Source of the DNA: JBJELF01 sp051879015
Lineage (GTDB): Bacteria > Bacillota > Clostridia > Lachnospirales > Lachnospiraceae
Direction of reading: 5' to 3'
Assembly (NCBI GenBank): GCA_051879015.1
Contig: JBJELF010000034.1
Coordinates: 1 to 23,877 of the forward strand
Length of the DNA stretch: 23,877 nt
The notes under the pieces are model-generated. The model was not told the DNA's origin. It was given only the letters and a program-made list of their open reading frames with translations, and ran no database searches. The translations under genes were made by a program, and so were the position numbers. Shown piece by piece: positions 14,716 through 22,216 of this stretch. Within the stretch, counting starts at the first letter, position 1. The number at the start of each line of letters is the position of its first letter.

Positions 14716-15882
14716 TTATTTAAGATGAATGTACTGCAGCTCCGTCCCAGCCAGTGCATAATACTGACGATAATTGCCGCCTGGTGCTAAAGCAAACAAA
14801 CTTCCACTGAATTCCTTTTCATAATAAACTTTGCCGCTTATCGTATAAATCTTACATCCCACAGCATTTTTTAAAACTACATATCCATTGTTAAAAAAGA
14901 TATCTTCAAAATCATCTTCCAATTTTAACTGTCCTTTTTCTTGACCAGTTTGATTATATATGAAAAGAATTTTTTCTAAAGATTCCGTCTGGACTACAAT
15001 GCCTACATTGTTCTCATCATAAAACACAGCCTGAATTTCATCTTCAATCGGATATTCCTGCAATAGCTTCGGCATCAATGCATCCCCCAAGGAATAAAAA
15101 CTGACACGATTATCTCCGAAAGCCACTGCCTGAGTTTCTGTCAAAAAATTGACTTCTGGGATGAAAGTTTCATACTCAGAATAATGACTGAACAAACCAA
15201 CCACATAGTCATCTTTCAATTTATTCATATCAAAATTGTAAAATAAAATTGAATTTTTTAGACTCCCTGCATCAATCGAGATATAGGATACCATCAATTC
15301 AATGCCGGACGGAGAAAGCGCAATATCCAGCGGATATCCATCTTCTTGAATCAATGACTTAAATTCAATATCCACCTTCTCTCCACTGGCACTATAATAT
15401 TCAATATAACTACTTGTATCATCTTCTACCACAACCGCCGCCGTGCCATTTTCTGACACATCCGCTGATGTAATCATTTTTTCAGTATTCGCTATACCAG
15501 TCATTCCCTCTGTTTTATGACAGATAACGATTTCCCGCCCTTTTTTATCAGCAATTATCATATAATCACCAGTCTGTTTCACAAAGGGCCAACTCATCTG
15601 ATAGGTAACTGTCCAAACTTCATTTCCCTTTACATCATAACAAAATGCTCCATTTCGATCATAAACTAAAATATTTCCGTCAATCGCCTGAATACCACCC
15701 GCTTCACTCAAATCAATACTTTTCTCCCAAACTACCTCATAAGTATGGGGATTCGCTCTATATGTATAAATTCCAAATACCGCCGCACCTAAAATTCCCA
15801 CAACAATCGTACCACGCAAAATTCGTTTACGGACAACATTCTGCCTCATAGCACGTTCACTGACCAATTTGATTTCTGACAT
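14716..15882 (-). CDS. DUF5711 family membrane-anchored protein
   Basis: A 388-residue protein with a short basic cytoplasmic N-terminus, one membrane helix at about 21-41 and a large outer domain built of repeated short beta segments separated by about 40 residues, consistent with a beta-propeller-like fold. I recognise the overall pattern as DUF5711, found in Lachnospiraceae and relatives. No catalytic motif is visible and no function is known to me. AAAGG lies about 12 nt before the ATG at 15882, a weak site. A promoter with TATAAT is proposed at 15939-15966. It lies downstream of the MPN-like/LysM gene with no clear terminator between, so partial co-transcription is possible. Both look like envelope proteins. 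Confidence 0.8.
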   Translation of the reverse strand: MSEIKLVSERAMRQNVVRKRILRGTIVVGILGAAVFGIYTYRANPHTYEVVWEKSIDLSEAGGIQAIDGNILVYDRNGAFCYDVKGNEVWTVTYQMSWPFVKQTGDYMIIADKKGREIVICHKTEGMTGIANTEKMITSADVSENGTAAVVVEDDTSSYIEYYSASGEKVDIEFKSLIQEDGYPLDIALSPSGIELMVSYISIDAGSLKNSILFYNFDMNKLKDDYVVGLFSHYSEYETFIPEVNFLTETQAVAFGDNRVSFYSLGDALMPKLLQEYPIEDEIQAVFYDENNVGIVVQTESLEKILFIYNQTGQEKGQLKLEDDFEDIFFNNGYVVLKNAVGCKIYTISGKVYYEKEFSGSLFALAPGGNYRQYYALAGTELQYIHLK

Positions 15883-15938
15883 TATTTACCATTACCTTTC
15901 GTCTCTTAATTTATCTTAACCCATTTGTTTTCTTTTCT

Positions 15939-15966
15939 ATTATACCTTTTTTTTTTAAATTGAAAA
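15939..15966 (-). promoter_or_regulatory. Candidate promoter of the DUF5711 gene
   Basis: On the minus strand TTTTCA (15966-15961) and a perfect TATAAT (15944-15939) are separated by 16 bp, and the spacer includes a run of ten A. The -35 box is weak. Confidence 0.45.
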
Positions 15967-16066
15967 CCTATTTTTTACTGACTGTCCAATAAATTTATGA
16001 TTTCTTAAAACCAGAACCGATTTAACACTCGAATCATCGTTTAAAAATCATGATAATATTTTTATT

Positions 16067-17221
16067 TTAAGGCATAATCAATTTTTGTCCTACATAAATC
16101 TCGTTTGGATTTTCAATACCGTTATAACGACAAATATCCTCGATGCGTTCCACGCTGCCATAAAAATTGATACTAATCTGAATCAAAGTATCACCTGGTA
16201 ATACAATATAACTTCCACTCCCTACCAGAGCAGCATCTGCTTCCTGCACAGATTCCATATTTTCATTGGCTTGATTAGAATCAACATTTTCGCCCATATT
16301 TGCTATCGAAATACTCTCCAGCTCCTCTTCCGTATTTTCGGTGGTTTCTTTTATCTCCGTTGTATTTTTACCTATTTCCGATAAAATATTAGAAGACAAG
16401 CCCTCATTTAAATCTTCTCCCGATTTTTCCTCCACAGTCGCATTGACCTGCTCCTGAGCCTCTCTTGTATCTCCTACAGCCATATGCTGTGAAGAAGAAT
16501 TAAAAGAAATACCTGCATAATGCATAGAAACACAGATACCCAAGAAAGCTGCCGCCACAGCTGTGCCTGCACCAATCTGCTGCAAAGTATGCTTACTATA
16601 AATCCTTTTTTGCTTTTTCTCCCTATTTTCCGCCGTCAGCAGCCGAAAACTATGCACAGCAGAATCTACCATATCTATTTTCTTTTTTTGGGAAGCGATA
16701 AGAACCATGTAATTTTGCATGCATTCATTTCGCTCATAATAAATATAATAACCGCGAACCACATCCATGCCTTCTTCACCACTGCTGTAAAAAATGTTTT
16801 CCTCTCCGGAAGAAATCAGCATTAAGGAATTACCCTCATGAAAAACACTGCGATGAATCTGTTTCAGTCTTACTAAATCACTGTTGTAACTTTCCACACT
16901 ATGAATAAACCAGCCACATACCTCGCTATTTGGAAAATACTCTGCCGCCTGCTTATCAATGATACTCCAGACTTCTGGTGTAAACTGAATCAATCCTTCT
17001 CCATCCAAAAGTTCGTCCAAAACAATCGCACCATCTACAAAATAACATATCATCTCATCAATTGTTTCACTTTTTCCCAACAAAATGCCGACTTGTGTTC
17101 TATCTTCCTCCTTACACTTGTGAATAAAGGTTTCTACATAATCTTCTAAATAAATTCGCGGCTGTTGGTCCCGCTCTCCAATTTGACGAATATTATTTGG
17201 CAATTTTCGCTGCTCACTCAT
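16067..17221 (-). CDS. Three-part membrane protein: degenerate MPN/JAB-like domain, TM helix, C-terminal LysM
   Basis: A 384-residue protein. The N-terminal part (about 22-195) resembles the MPN/JAB fold: a QVGILLG strand (43-49), a long helix, then CGWFIHSVESYNSDL (102-116), which lines up with the GWYHTHP...D core. The metal ligands are largely lost: V109 stands where the second histidine should be, and the upstream glutamate is absent. This makes it a non-catalytic MPN-minus type, if the match is right. A membrane helix covers about 212-236, followed by an acidic Glu/Asn/Ser-rich spacer to about 335. A clear LysM (337-383: YIVLPGDTLIQIS...NPNEIYVGQKLIMP) follows. The topology puts the MPN-like part in the cytoplasm and LysM on peptidoglycan. 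A strong AGGAGG precedes the ATG at 17221. LysM is certain, MPN is inference. Confidence 0.75.
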   Translation of the reverse strand: MSEQRKLPNNIRQIGERDQQPRIYLEDYVETFIHKCKEEDRTQVGILLGKSETIDEMICYFVDGAIVLDELLDGEGLIQFTPEVWSIIDKQAAEYFPNSEVCGWFIHSVESYNSDLVRLKQIHRSVFHEGNSLMLISSGEENIFYSSGEEGMDVVRGYYIYYERNECMQNYMVLIASQKKKIDMVDSAVHSFRLLTAENREKKQKRIYSKHTLQQIGAGTAVAAAFLGICVSMHYAGISFNSSSQHMAVGDTREAQEQVNATVEEKSGEDLNEGLSSNILSEIGKNTTEIKETTENTEEELESISIANMGENVDSNQANENMESVQEADAALVGSGSYIVLPGDTLIQISINFYGSVERIEDICRYNGIENPNEIYVGQKLIMP

Positions 17222-17357
17222 AGTCCGCCCTCCTATTTCCTGCCCAATCTATTATGGTATTAAAATATCGGCTGAATCGCTGCTAAAATTTTATCTCTTA
17301 TGCATTTTATGTGTTATTTTTCGGATTCATGCAAAAAAATATCGACAATTTATTTTC

Positions 17358-17386
17358 TTTACATGCTTCTAAACATTCGCTATAAT
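17358..17386 (+). promoter_or_regulatory. Near-consensus sigma-A promoter of the plus-strand gene
   Basis: TTTACA (17358-17363) and TATAAT (17381-17386) are separated by 17 bp, giving a start near 17393 and a leader of about 30 nt. It is one of the best promoters in the window. Confidence 0.75.
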
Positions 17387-17423
17387 ATACCTACCAAATA
17401 AATATAATAAAGAGAGGTAGCAA

Positions 17424-17717
17424 ATGATGTTCCGTATGTGGGGAAAATTATTTTATCATAATCATCTATTGGCAGACTCTGTGGTTTGCAATGACCAGCC
17501 TGAAGAAACTCGCACGCACAAAATATTCCAAGGATTAGAGCAATTATGTCATGATTTTGATCTGCCCAATCCAGTTTGGTTAAACAACAACATTGACGAA
17601 TTTAAACAAACCGGTAAAACCAGATTTCGCCAAGATAATTTTATTGAAACAATTGACTTTGATTATTTGGAAATACAAATTATTGAAGAAGACCACAATA
17701 CTCCATTTTATTTTTAA
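17424..17717 (+). CDS. Small conserved cytoplasmic protein, function unknown
   Basis: A 97-residue soluble protein, the only plus-strand gene in the window. GAGAGG lies 6 nt before the ATG at 17424 (a second ATG follows directly), and a near-consensus promoter sits at 17358-17386. It has no signal peptide or membrane segment. It is rich in Asp, Glu, Asn and aromatic residues, with the segments CNDQPEETRTHKIF (22-35), PVWLNNNIDEFK (50-61) and RQDNFIETIDFDYLEIQIIEE (69-89) looking like conserved blocks. I recall similar small proteins in Lachnospiraceae, without a function. It is convergent with the repeat-protein gene, with a shared hairpin terminator between them. Confidence 0.8.
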   Translation: MMFRMWGKLFYHNHLLADSVVCNDQPEETRTHKIFQGLEQLCHDFDLPNPVWLNNNIDEFKQTGKTRFRQDNFIETIDFDYLEIQIIEEDHNTPFYF

Positions 17718-17804
17718 TTAGAAATCAAGTAAACTCCCCATGAATAAAATGTTTGCAGTGCAGGTTTTCTAATGTCCATTGAAAACACTTTTATCGTAAA
17801 TTTA

Positions 17805-17839
17805 AAATGGCACATATCTTCATGGGATATGTGCCATTT
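17805..17839. terminator. Shared terminator between convergent genes
   Basis: A perfect 14-bp stem pairs AAATGGCACATATC (17805-17818) with its complement (17826-17839) around a 7-nt loop. T-rich flanks occur on both sides and are richer on the minus-strand side. It lies between the stops of the plus-strand gene and the minus-strand repeat protein. Confidence 0.75.
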
Positions 17840-17927
17840 CTCTAAATAAAAATCTTTTAAATTTTAGTAATTTTTCTTTTTATCTGCCAAATTTACATCC
17901 AAGAAGCTATGATACCCATTACATCAA

Positions 17928-19943
17928 CTATTGTAACTTTACCTTAGCTTCTGCAATCGCATAAGTACCATTGACATCATAAACATAGATATGGGTAATA
18001 TAATTTCCATATTCATTGTTATGATCACTTCGCCTAATATAAAATGATGCGGTATTTCCAGAAATTTTTGCTTTATGATGAATCAAATCATCCTGTCCAT
18101 TTTTCTCTGTCCAGGTTGGCATATAAACTTCATCCACCCCTGCTGGTGCATTAAACGTAATCGTAACACGATAACCATTTGCACTCTCTTCGCTGACCTG
18201 CACATTCTGGATACTTGGCTCAACTGTGATACTTGAAATCACAGCTTTGATACCCTCCAACGCAAAGGCACCATTGACATCATAGACATAAACATGAGTG
18301 ATATAGATACCATTCTGATTATTATGCTTATCTACCGATACATAATAATTAGCAGTATTTCCAGACACTGAAGCTTCATACCAAATGATATCATCTTGTC
18401 CATTCTTATTGGTCCAGGTTGGCATATAAACTTTATTTAACCCTGCTGGAGCATTAAATTTTACGGTAACGCGATATCCTGATAAGCTTTGCTCTGTAAT
18501 TTTCACACTCTCAATTGTAGGAGCCTCTTGGGTAGCTGTTGGAAGCGTTGCACGAGCTTCTCCTAAGGCAAATTGATCATTATAATCATAAACATATACA
18601 TGAGTAATATACTTTCCACTCTCTCCATTATGTCCATTGGCTGATATATAATAACTAGCAGTATTTCCAGAAACCTCTGCTGTATGCCAAATAATATCAT
18701 CCTGTCCACCCTTCTCTGTCCAAGTTGGCATAAACACAGACTGAACACCCGCAGCAGCCTCAAATGTTACCGTTACTCGATAACCAGCCTGAGTCACCTC
18801 GCTTACTTTTACATCTAAAATTTTTGGTGCTGCCGCAACTGCTGTTTTCTCAATTGTTACATTCACACCCTCTACAGTAAATTTATCATTTCTATCATAT
18901 ACGTAAACATGGGTTATGTAAGTGCCTGTTTCATTATTATGGTCCGAAATATTGACATGATAACTTGCTGTGTTACCTGAAATTTTTGCTTCATGCCAAA
19001 TAAGATCATCCTGTCCATCTTTGTCTGTCCAAGTTGGCATCAATACTTTTCTGACTCCCGCTTCAGCCGTAAATGTAACATTCACCGTATAACCCTCATT
19101 CGTTTTGTCAGTTACCTTCAGACTCTCAATGACAGGAGCTGCTGTCACTTTATTGCTGGAATTAGAACCTCCCGTAAGACTATTTGATCCTTCCACTGGA
19201 GCTAAAGCATAAGATAAGGTTGCCTCCCCCTGGCTTCCTCCACAAGTACCGTTATCAATACAAATATCTTTTTGAGCATTTGATGCATGAATACGCCATA
19301 CCTCACAGTTAGTGGTCTGAAGTACTTTTGCAGCTCCATTATTGCAGGTAGCATTGAGAAGTCGAGCCAGCTCTGCATCCGAAATTCCTACACTGCCACG
19401 ATAAGTCTCATACAAATCATTAATAATCGTACTGCTATTTTGTACACCCAAGGAAATGGCCATATGTTTTGTTGTGCCATCTGCTGTCGCATAAATCATA
19501 ATGGTTCCCACAGGCAAATCCGCACTCGTATAGGATGTTCCAGGCATCACTGTAATTTTAAATTTCTGATCCAGGATAGTCACTACATCACCAACACTTT
19601 TTCCAGAGAAATAAGTATCTCTCCAAGCACCCGAGTATCCTGGTAATCCCGAACCATAATAGGATGATACCCCCGCCGCATCAAGCAGAACTCGATTAAC
19701 CCACGAACTGCAGTCATAAATATTCTGTTCTGGCTGAGCTGGCACATTCACAGCTGTATCTTTATACTTATACTTACTGTCATCTAAGTACTTCAAGGAA
19801 ACCGCCACCATATCATACCCGCAAAACTGTTGGTACGATGCTTTCGTACTTAAAAAAAATGTAGCAATTATTCCAATTACTACTGTTACCGACAGAACGG
19901 CAGCCAATATTTTTACTGCAACTCTCTTCTTCTCTTTCTTCAT
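17928..19943 (-). CDS. Secreted NlpC/P60-like protein with four GBS-Bsp-like repeats
   Basis: A 671-residue exported protein. Residues 1-33 form a basic then hydrophobic signal peptide or anchor. An NlpC/P60-like (C40-type) domain covers about 40-220, with candidate catalytic C78 (IYDCSSWVN) and H160 (TTKHMAISLG). A Ser/Gly/Asn-rich linker follows. Four repeats of about 102 residues start near 270, 373, 475 and 577. Each carries MPTWTxKxGQDD, SGNTAxY and YITHxYVYD, the pattern of GBS-Bsp-like repeats found on Gram-positive surface proteins. The likely role is cleavage or binding of cell wall peptides, with the repeats as wall or surface binding modules (inference). The ribosome site is weak (GGGG about 12 nt upstream), but the promoter at 19990-20018 is strong. 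Confidence 0.85.
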   Translation of the reverse strand: MKKEKKRVAVKILAAVLSVTVVIGIIATFFLSTKASYQQFCGYDMVAVSLKYLDDSKYKYKDTAVNVPAQPEQNIYDCSSWVNRVLLDAAGVSSYYGSGLPGYSGAWRDTYFSGKSVGDVVTILDQKFKITVMPGTSYTSADLPVGTIMIYATADGTTKHMAISLGVQNSSTIINDLYETYRGSVGISDAELARLLNATCNNGAAKVLQTTNCEVWRIHASNAQKDICIDNGTCGGSQGEATLSYALAPVEGSNSLTGGSNSSNKVTAAPVIESLKVTDKTNEGYTVNVTFTAEAGVRKVLMPTWTDKDGQDDLIWHEAKISGNTASYHVNISDHNNETGTYITHVYVYDRNDKFTVEGVNVTIEKTAVAAAPKILDVKVSEVTQAGYRVTVTFEAAAGVQSVFMPTWTEKGGQDDIIWHTAEVSGNTASYYISANGHNGESGKYITHVYVYDYNDQFALGEARATLPTATQEAPTIESVKITEQSLSGYRVTVKFNAPAGLNKVYMPTWTNKNGQDDIIWYEASVSGNTANYYVSVDKHNNQNGIYITHVYVYDVNGAFALEGIKAVISSITVEPSIQNVQVSEESANGYRVTITFNAPAGVDEVYMPTWTEKNGQDDLIHHKAKISGNTASFYIRRSDHNNEYGNYITHIYVYDVNGTYAIAEAKVKLQ
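17931..19136 (-). repeat. Four tandem intragenic repeats of about 300 bp each
   Basis: The repeats span roughly 19136-18849, 18827-18540, 18521-18234 and 18215-17931. Each encodes one GBS-Bsp-like module with the same MPTWT, GQDD, SGNTA and YVYD landmarks. They are clearly similar at DNA level, so copy number could change by recombination. Confidence 0.85.
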
Positions 19944-19989
19944 TCTTACAATAACCCCACTTTCATTGTTTTGATCAAATTGTATATTT

Positions 19990-20018
19990 ATTCTAGTCTA
20001 TTTTGCAAAATATGTCAA
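19990..20018 (-). promoter_or_regulatory. Strong sigma-A promoter of the NlpC/GBS-Bsp gene
   Basis: On the minus strand a perfect TTGACA (20018-20013) and TAGAAT (19995-19990) are separated by 17 bp. The predicted start near 19984 gives a leader of about 40 nt. Confidence 0.8.
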
Positions 20019-20058
20019 TGTTTTTAAAAAATGAAAAATATTGGAAATAATTTGGCAA

Positions 20059-20102
20059 CAAAAAAGCTATTTATCGCATTTTGATATACAATAAATAGCT
20101 TT
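20059..20102 (-). terminator. Intrinsic terminator of the DUF975 gene
   Basis: A perfect 12-bp stem pairs AAAGCTATTTAT (20063-20074) with ATAAATAGCTTT (20091-20102). On the minus strand it is followed by a U run. It lies about 80 nt past the stop codon. Confidence 0.85.
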
Positions 20103-20179
20103 GAGATGAGAGATGCAAACTAGTTTCGTATCAGCATCGAACTGTCCACACTGCAGAATTATGATTTTTTTAATCTACT

Positions 20180-20935
20180 TTATTTCACAAAATCCATATC
20201 TTCTTCAACCTTCCAGGTCTGACTAATTTCGCGGTAAAATGCTGCGTTGGCAGATGCTACATATGGTTCCAATGGAATACAGCCCAATCCACAGGTTAGT
20301 GCAGCCAACAATGCCCAGCCAATAAAAGAGAAGTTTAAGCAGAACAGACGCCATTTGTTGCCGTCCATCATTTGACGGGATGCGGTAATTGCTTCATTTG
20401 GTGTCATATCTGGATTCTCCGCCAAAATAAACGGTGCCATAGCATAACTGAACGATTTAATAATACCAGGAATCACAAAAAGCATTGACCATAAAACTAT
20501 GTAAATACCGGTCAGCAAATTTAATAGAAACGCTTTGCCATATATTGAAAATCCTGAAAACAGCATCCCCAATGATGGTGTATCTCCGTCCATAAGTGCC
20601 AGATGATAGCGGCGATAACCGATTGTGACTGCACCGCCAATGGTCAAAGAAATAATCACACCCACAATGACTATGGTAATCACGAATGGTGTTATGACAG
20701 AAGCAAATACCGACTCTACGAAATGTTCTTCAAAGCCACTCTCATAATCACCGTTATAAATAATTTCAAGACCATTTGAATTTTGGCCTGAACTACTAGC
20801 GCTGGAACCGCCGTTGGCATACGCATATACACTTGCCCCCAACAAAAACGCAATCAGACCAGCAACCATTGCCATTAGCCACTTGCCCTTTAGAGCTGCT
20901 CGAGCTGACGCTCGAAAATCTTTTGCATACATCAT
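20180..20935 (-). CDS. DUF975 family integral membrane protein
   Basis: A 251-residue multi-pass membrane protein of the DUF975 family. The short N-terminus KDFRASARAALKGKW precedes the first membrane segment (about 17-38). An outer loop of about 45 residues is rich in Gly, Ser and Asn. Four or more further hydrophobic segments follow, with the signature FVIPGIIKSFSYAMAPFIL and then the EAITASRQMMDGNKWRLF block. The start is ATG at 20935, because GGAGG lies 8 nt upstream. The in-frame ATG at 20950 has no ribosome site and itself contains part of that GGAGG. The function of the family is unknown. A terminator follows, and two small hairpins lie in the leader (20968-20998). Confidence 0.88.
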   Translation of the reverse strand: MMYAKDFRASARAALKGKWLMAMVAGLIAFLLGASVYAYANGGSSASSSGQNSNGLEIIYNGDYESGFEEHFVESVFASVITPFVITIVIVGVIISLTIGGAVTIGYRRYHLALMDGDTPSLGMLFSGFSIYGKAFLLNLLTGIYIVLWSMLFVIPGIIKSFSYAMAPFILAENPDMTPNEAITASRQMMDGNKWRLFCLNFSFIGWALLAALTCGLGCIPLEPYVASANAAFYREISQTWKVEEDMDFVK

Positions 20936-21115
20936 AACATTGTCCTCCATTTTTCTTAACTATTCGTCCAAAATCGATGATTTGGCTGCATCAGCAGCAC
21001 TTAAGCTGTGAAATACCCAAACAAAATAATGGGCAGAACAATTACTATATATAGATTGATTTTACCAGCTTATCCAATACATATCCTTTGATGTCACAAT
21101 TACCCTATAATTTTG

Positions 21116-21150
21116 TAAAAAAAGCGTACAGAATTGATATCTGCACGCTT
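21116..21150 (-). terminator. Intrinsic terminator of the uncharacterised membrane protein gene
   Basis: An 11-bp stem with one G-U pair (21122-21132 with 21140-21150) is followed on the minus strand by seven U. It lies about 25 nt past the stop codon. Confidence 0.88.
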
Positions 21151-21175
21151 CTTTCTTTATATATGATGGTGCCGT

Positions 21176-21991
21176 TTAGGAAAGATACTCACGTATAATC
21201 TCATCCATGAGCGCTTCCTCCTCGGCGCTGAGTGCCTTTTTATTGCCTTCCTCTCGGCTGGCAGCAGCTTGTTCTAAACTGCGCTTAAGGGATGCCCCCT
21301 CCTGCCCATGAGATTTGAGCGGACTAAAGTTAGATTTTTTCTCCTCATTTTTACGAAGTGAGCGAACTTTGTCGTTGGATTGTTCTTTCGAATTGCCTTT
21401 TTCGGTATGTGAGGCATCCGACATTGGAATAATTGCCTCCTTGCTGACTGCTGCTTCCTGCTTGCCATTTGTCAAATTTGCCTCCATGCGGCTGCTGACA
21501 TTATTATCTAAATAATCTTGAATATGAGTAATGAGTTCTTGATGACGTATCTGATTGTCAGCAGCTCGATCGACCAAAATCATGCCGACCGCTGCCAAGA
21601 TACCAGCGCCCACGGAAAAAATAATATCATAGCTGGACTTGTCCGCACGCAGTAAAAGAAGCCCATTGCCGACACCGATTCCAAAGCAGAGTGCTGCCCC
21701 CCAAGCAGAGAAATGATCCAAGGTTTCCAGACGAAACAGACCATAGCGATAGCGGTAGAGTTGTTTAGTGATGAAAGCGTTAGTGTTTTTGACGCCTCGA
21801 TTAACGCGGAATACTCCTTCGTACTTTGTCTTGATTTGTCGCAGAAATTTATTTTTTGCACTGGAGATGTTTTCTGACTGCTGCAGCAGCATCTGATAGC
21901 AATGACGTGCGATAAGTTTTCCCACTGCACCAAAACCAAAAATTGCCACGATTGCCACAAATGCGAGATTATCTTTTAAAAATTCTAACAT
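21176..21991 (-). CDS. Uncharacterised membrane protein with charged C-terminal tail
   Basis: A 271-residue protein. One membrane helix is near residues 8-27, followed by a basic cytoplasmic stretch (RQIKTKYEGVFRVNRGVKNT near 51-70), then two more helices at about 95-114 and 122-140. A long polar tail (about 150-271), rich in Lys, Glu and Ser, has low-complexity character and ends in a compact acidic helix, EEEALMDEIIREYLS. I recall proteins with this plan and ending in Lachnospiraceae but know no function. An AGGGGAAT site precedes the ATG at 21991. The tail end looks like a short binding peptide (inference). A promoter and a large 5' hairpin lie upstream, and a strong terminator follows, so it is expressed alone. 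Confidence 0.75.
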   Translation of the reverse strand: MLEFLKDNLAFVAIVAIFGFGAVGKLIARHCYQMLLQQSENISSAKNKFLRQIKTKYEGVFRVNRGVKNTNAFITKQLYRYRYGLFRLETLDHFSAWGAALCFGIGVGNGLLLLRADKSSYDIIFSVGAGILAAVGMILVDRAADNQIRHQELITHIQDYLDNNVSSRMEANLTNGKQEAAVSKEAIIPMSDASHTEKGNSKEQSNDKVRSLRKNEEKKSNFSPLKSHGQEGASLKRSLEQAAASREEGNKKALSAEEEALMDEIIREYLS

Positions 21992-22015
21992 ATCTCATTC
22001 CCCTTTCAAGACGAA

Positions 22016-22080
22016 AATTGGCTTGACCTTCCAGGAAGCTCTGGTACCTTGGAGCTTCCATTTGGAAAATCAAGCCAATT
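22016..22080 (-). other. 65-nt stable hairpin at the 5' end of the predicted transcript
   Basis: Three nested perfect stems: 11 bp (22016-22026 with 22070-22080), 5 bp (22029-22033 with 22063-22067) and 8 bp (22034-22041 with 22052-22059). The promoter at 22078-22106 predicts a start near 22071, so the mRNA would begin inside the outer stem. On the minus strand four U follow the stem, and the start codon of the membrane protein is about 25 nt further on. It could be an attenuator or a 5' stabiliser. Confidence 0.6.
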
Positions 22081-22106
22081 ATAACGTACTAAGTTTTATT
22101 TGTCTC
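22078..22106 (-). promoter_or_regulatory. Candidate promoter of the uncharacterised membrane protein gene
   Basis: On the minus strand GAGACA (22106-22101) and a perfect TATAAT (22083-22078) are separated by 17 bp. The -10 box overlaps the foot of the 65-nt hairpin. Confidence 0.6.
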
Positions 22107-22177
22107 GCAAAAGATATCGCACAATTACGACACCTTTTGCAAAACGAAATAACTTTGGACTTTAATATCATGATGTT

Positions 22178-22208
22178 GGGATCAAAAGGTATTTTGACCT
22201 TTTGACCC
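22178..22208 (-). other. Hairpin after mtnN
   Basis: GGGATCAAAAGG (22178-22189) pairs with CCTTTTGACCC (22198-22208) over 11 bp with one bulge. It starts 5 nt past the mtnN stop. There is no U run, so termination would not be of the intrinsic kind. It contains two tandem GGTCAAAA units and overlaps the dispersed repeat. Confidence 0.5.
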
Positions 22209-22216
22209 TGGTATCA
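22197..22216 (-). repeat. Copy of a dispersed intergenic repeat, at the mtnN stop
   Basis: The minus strand reads TGATACCAGGGTCAAAAGGT, and its first three bases are the mtnN stop codon. It matches the copy at 14691-14710 in 17 of 20 positions and the inverted copy at 1429-1448 in 15 of 20. Confidence 0.55.
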
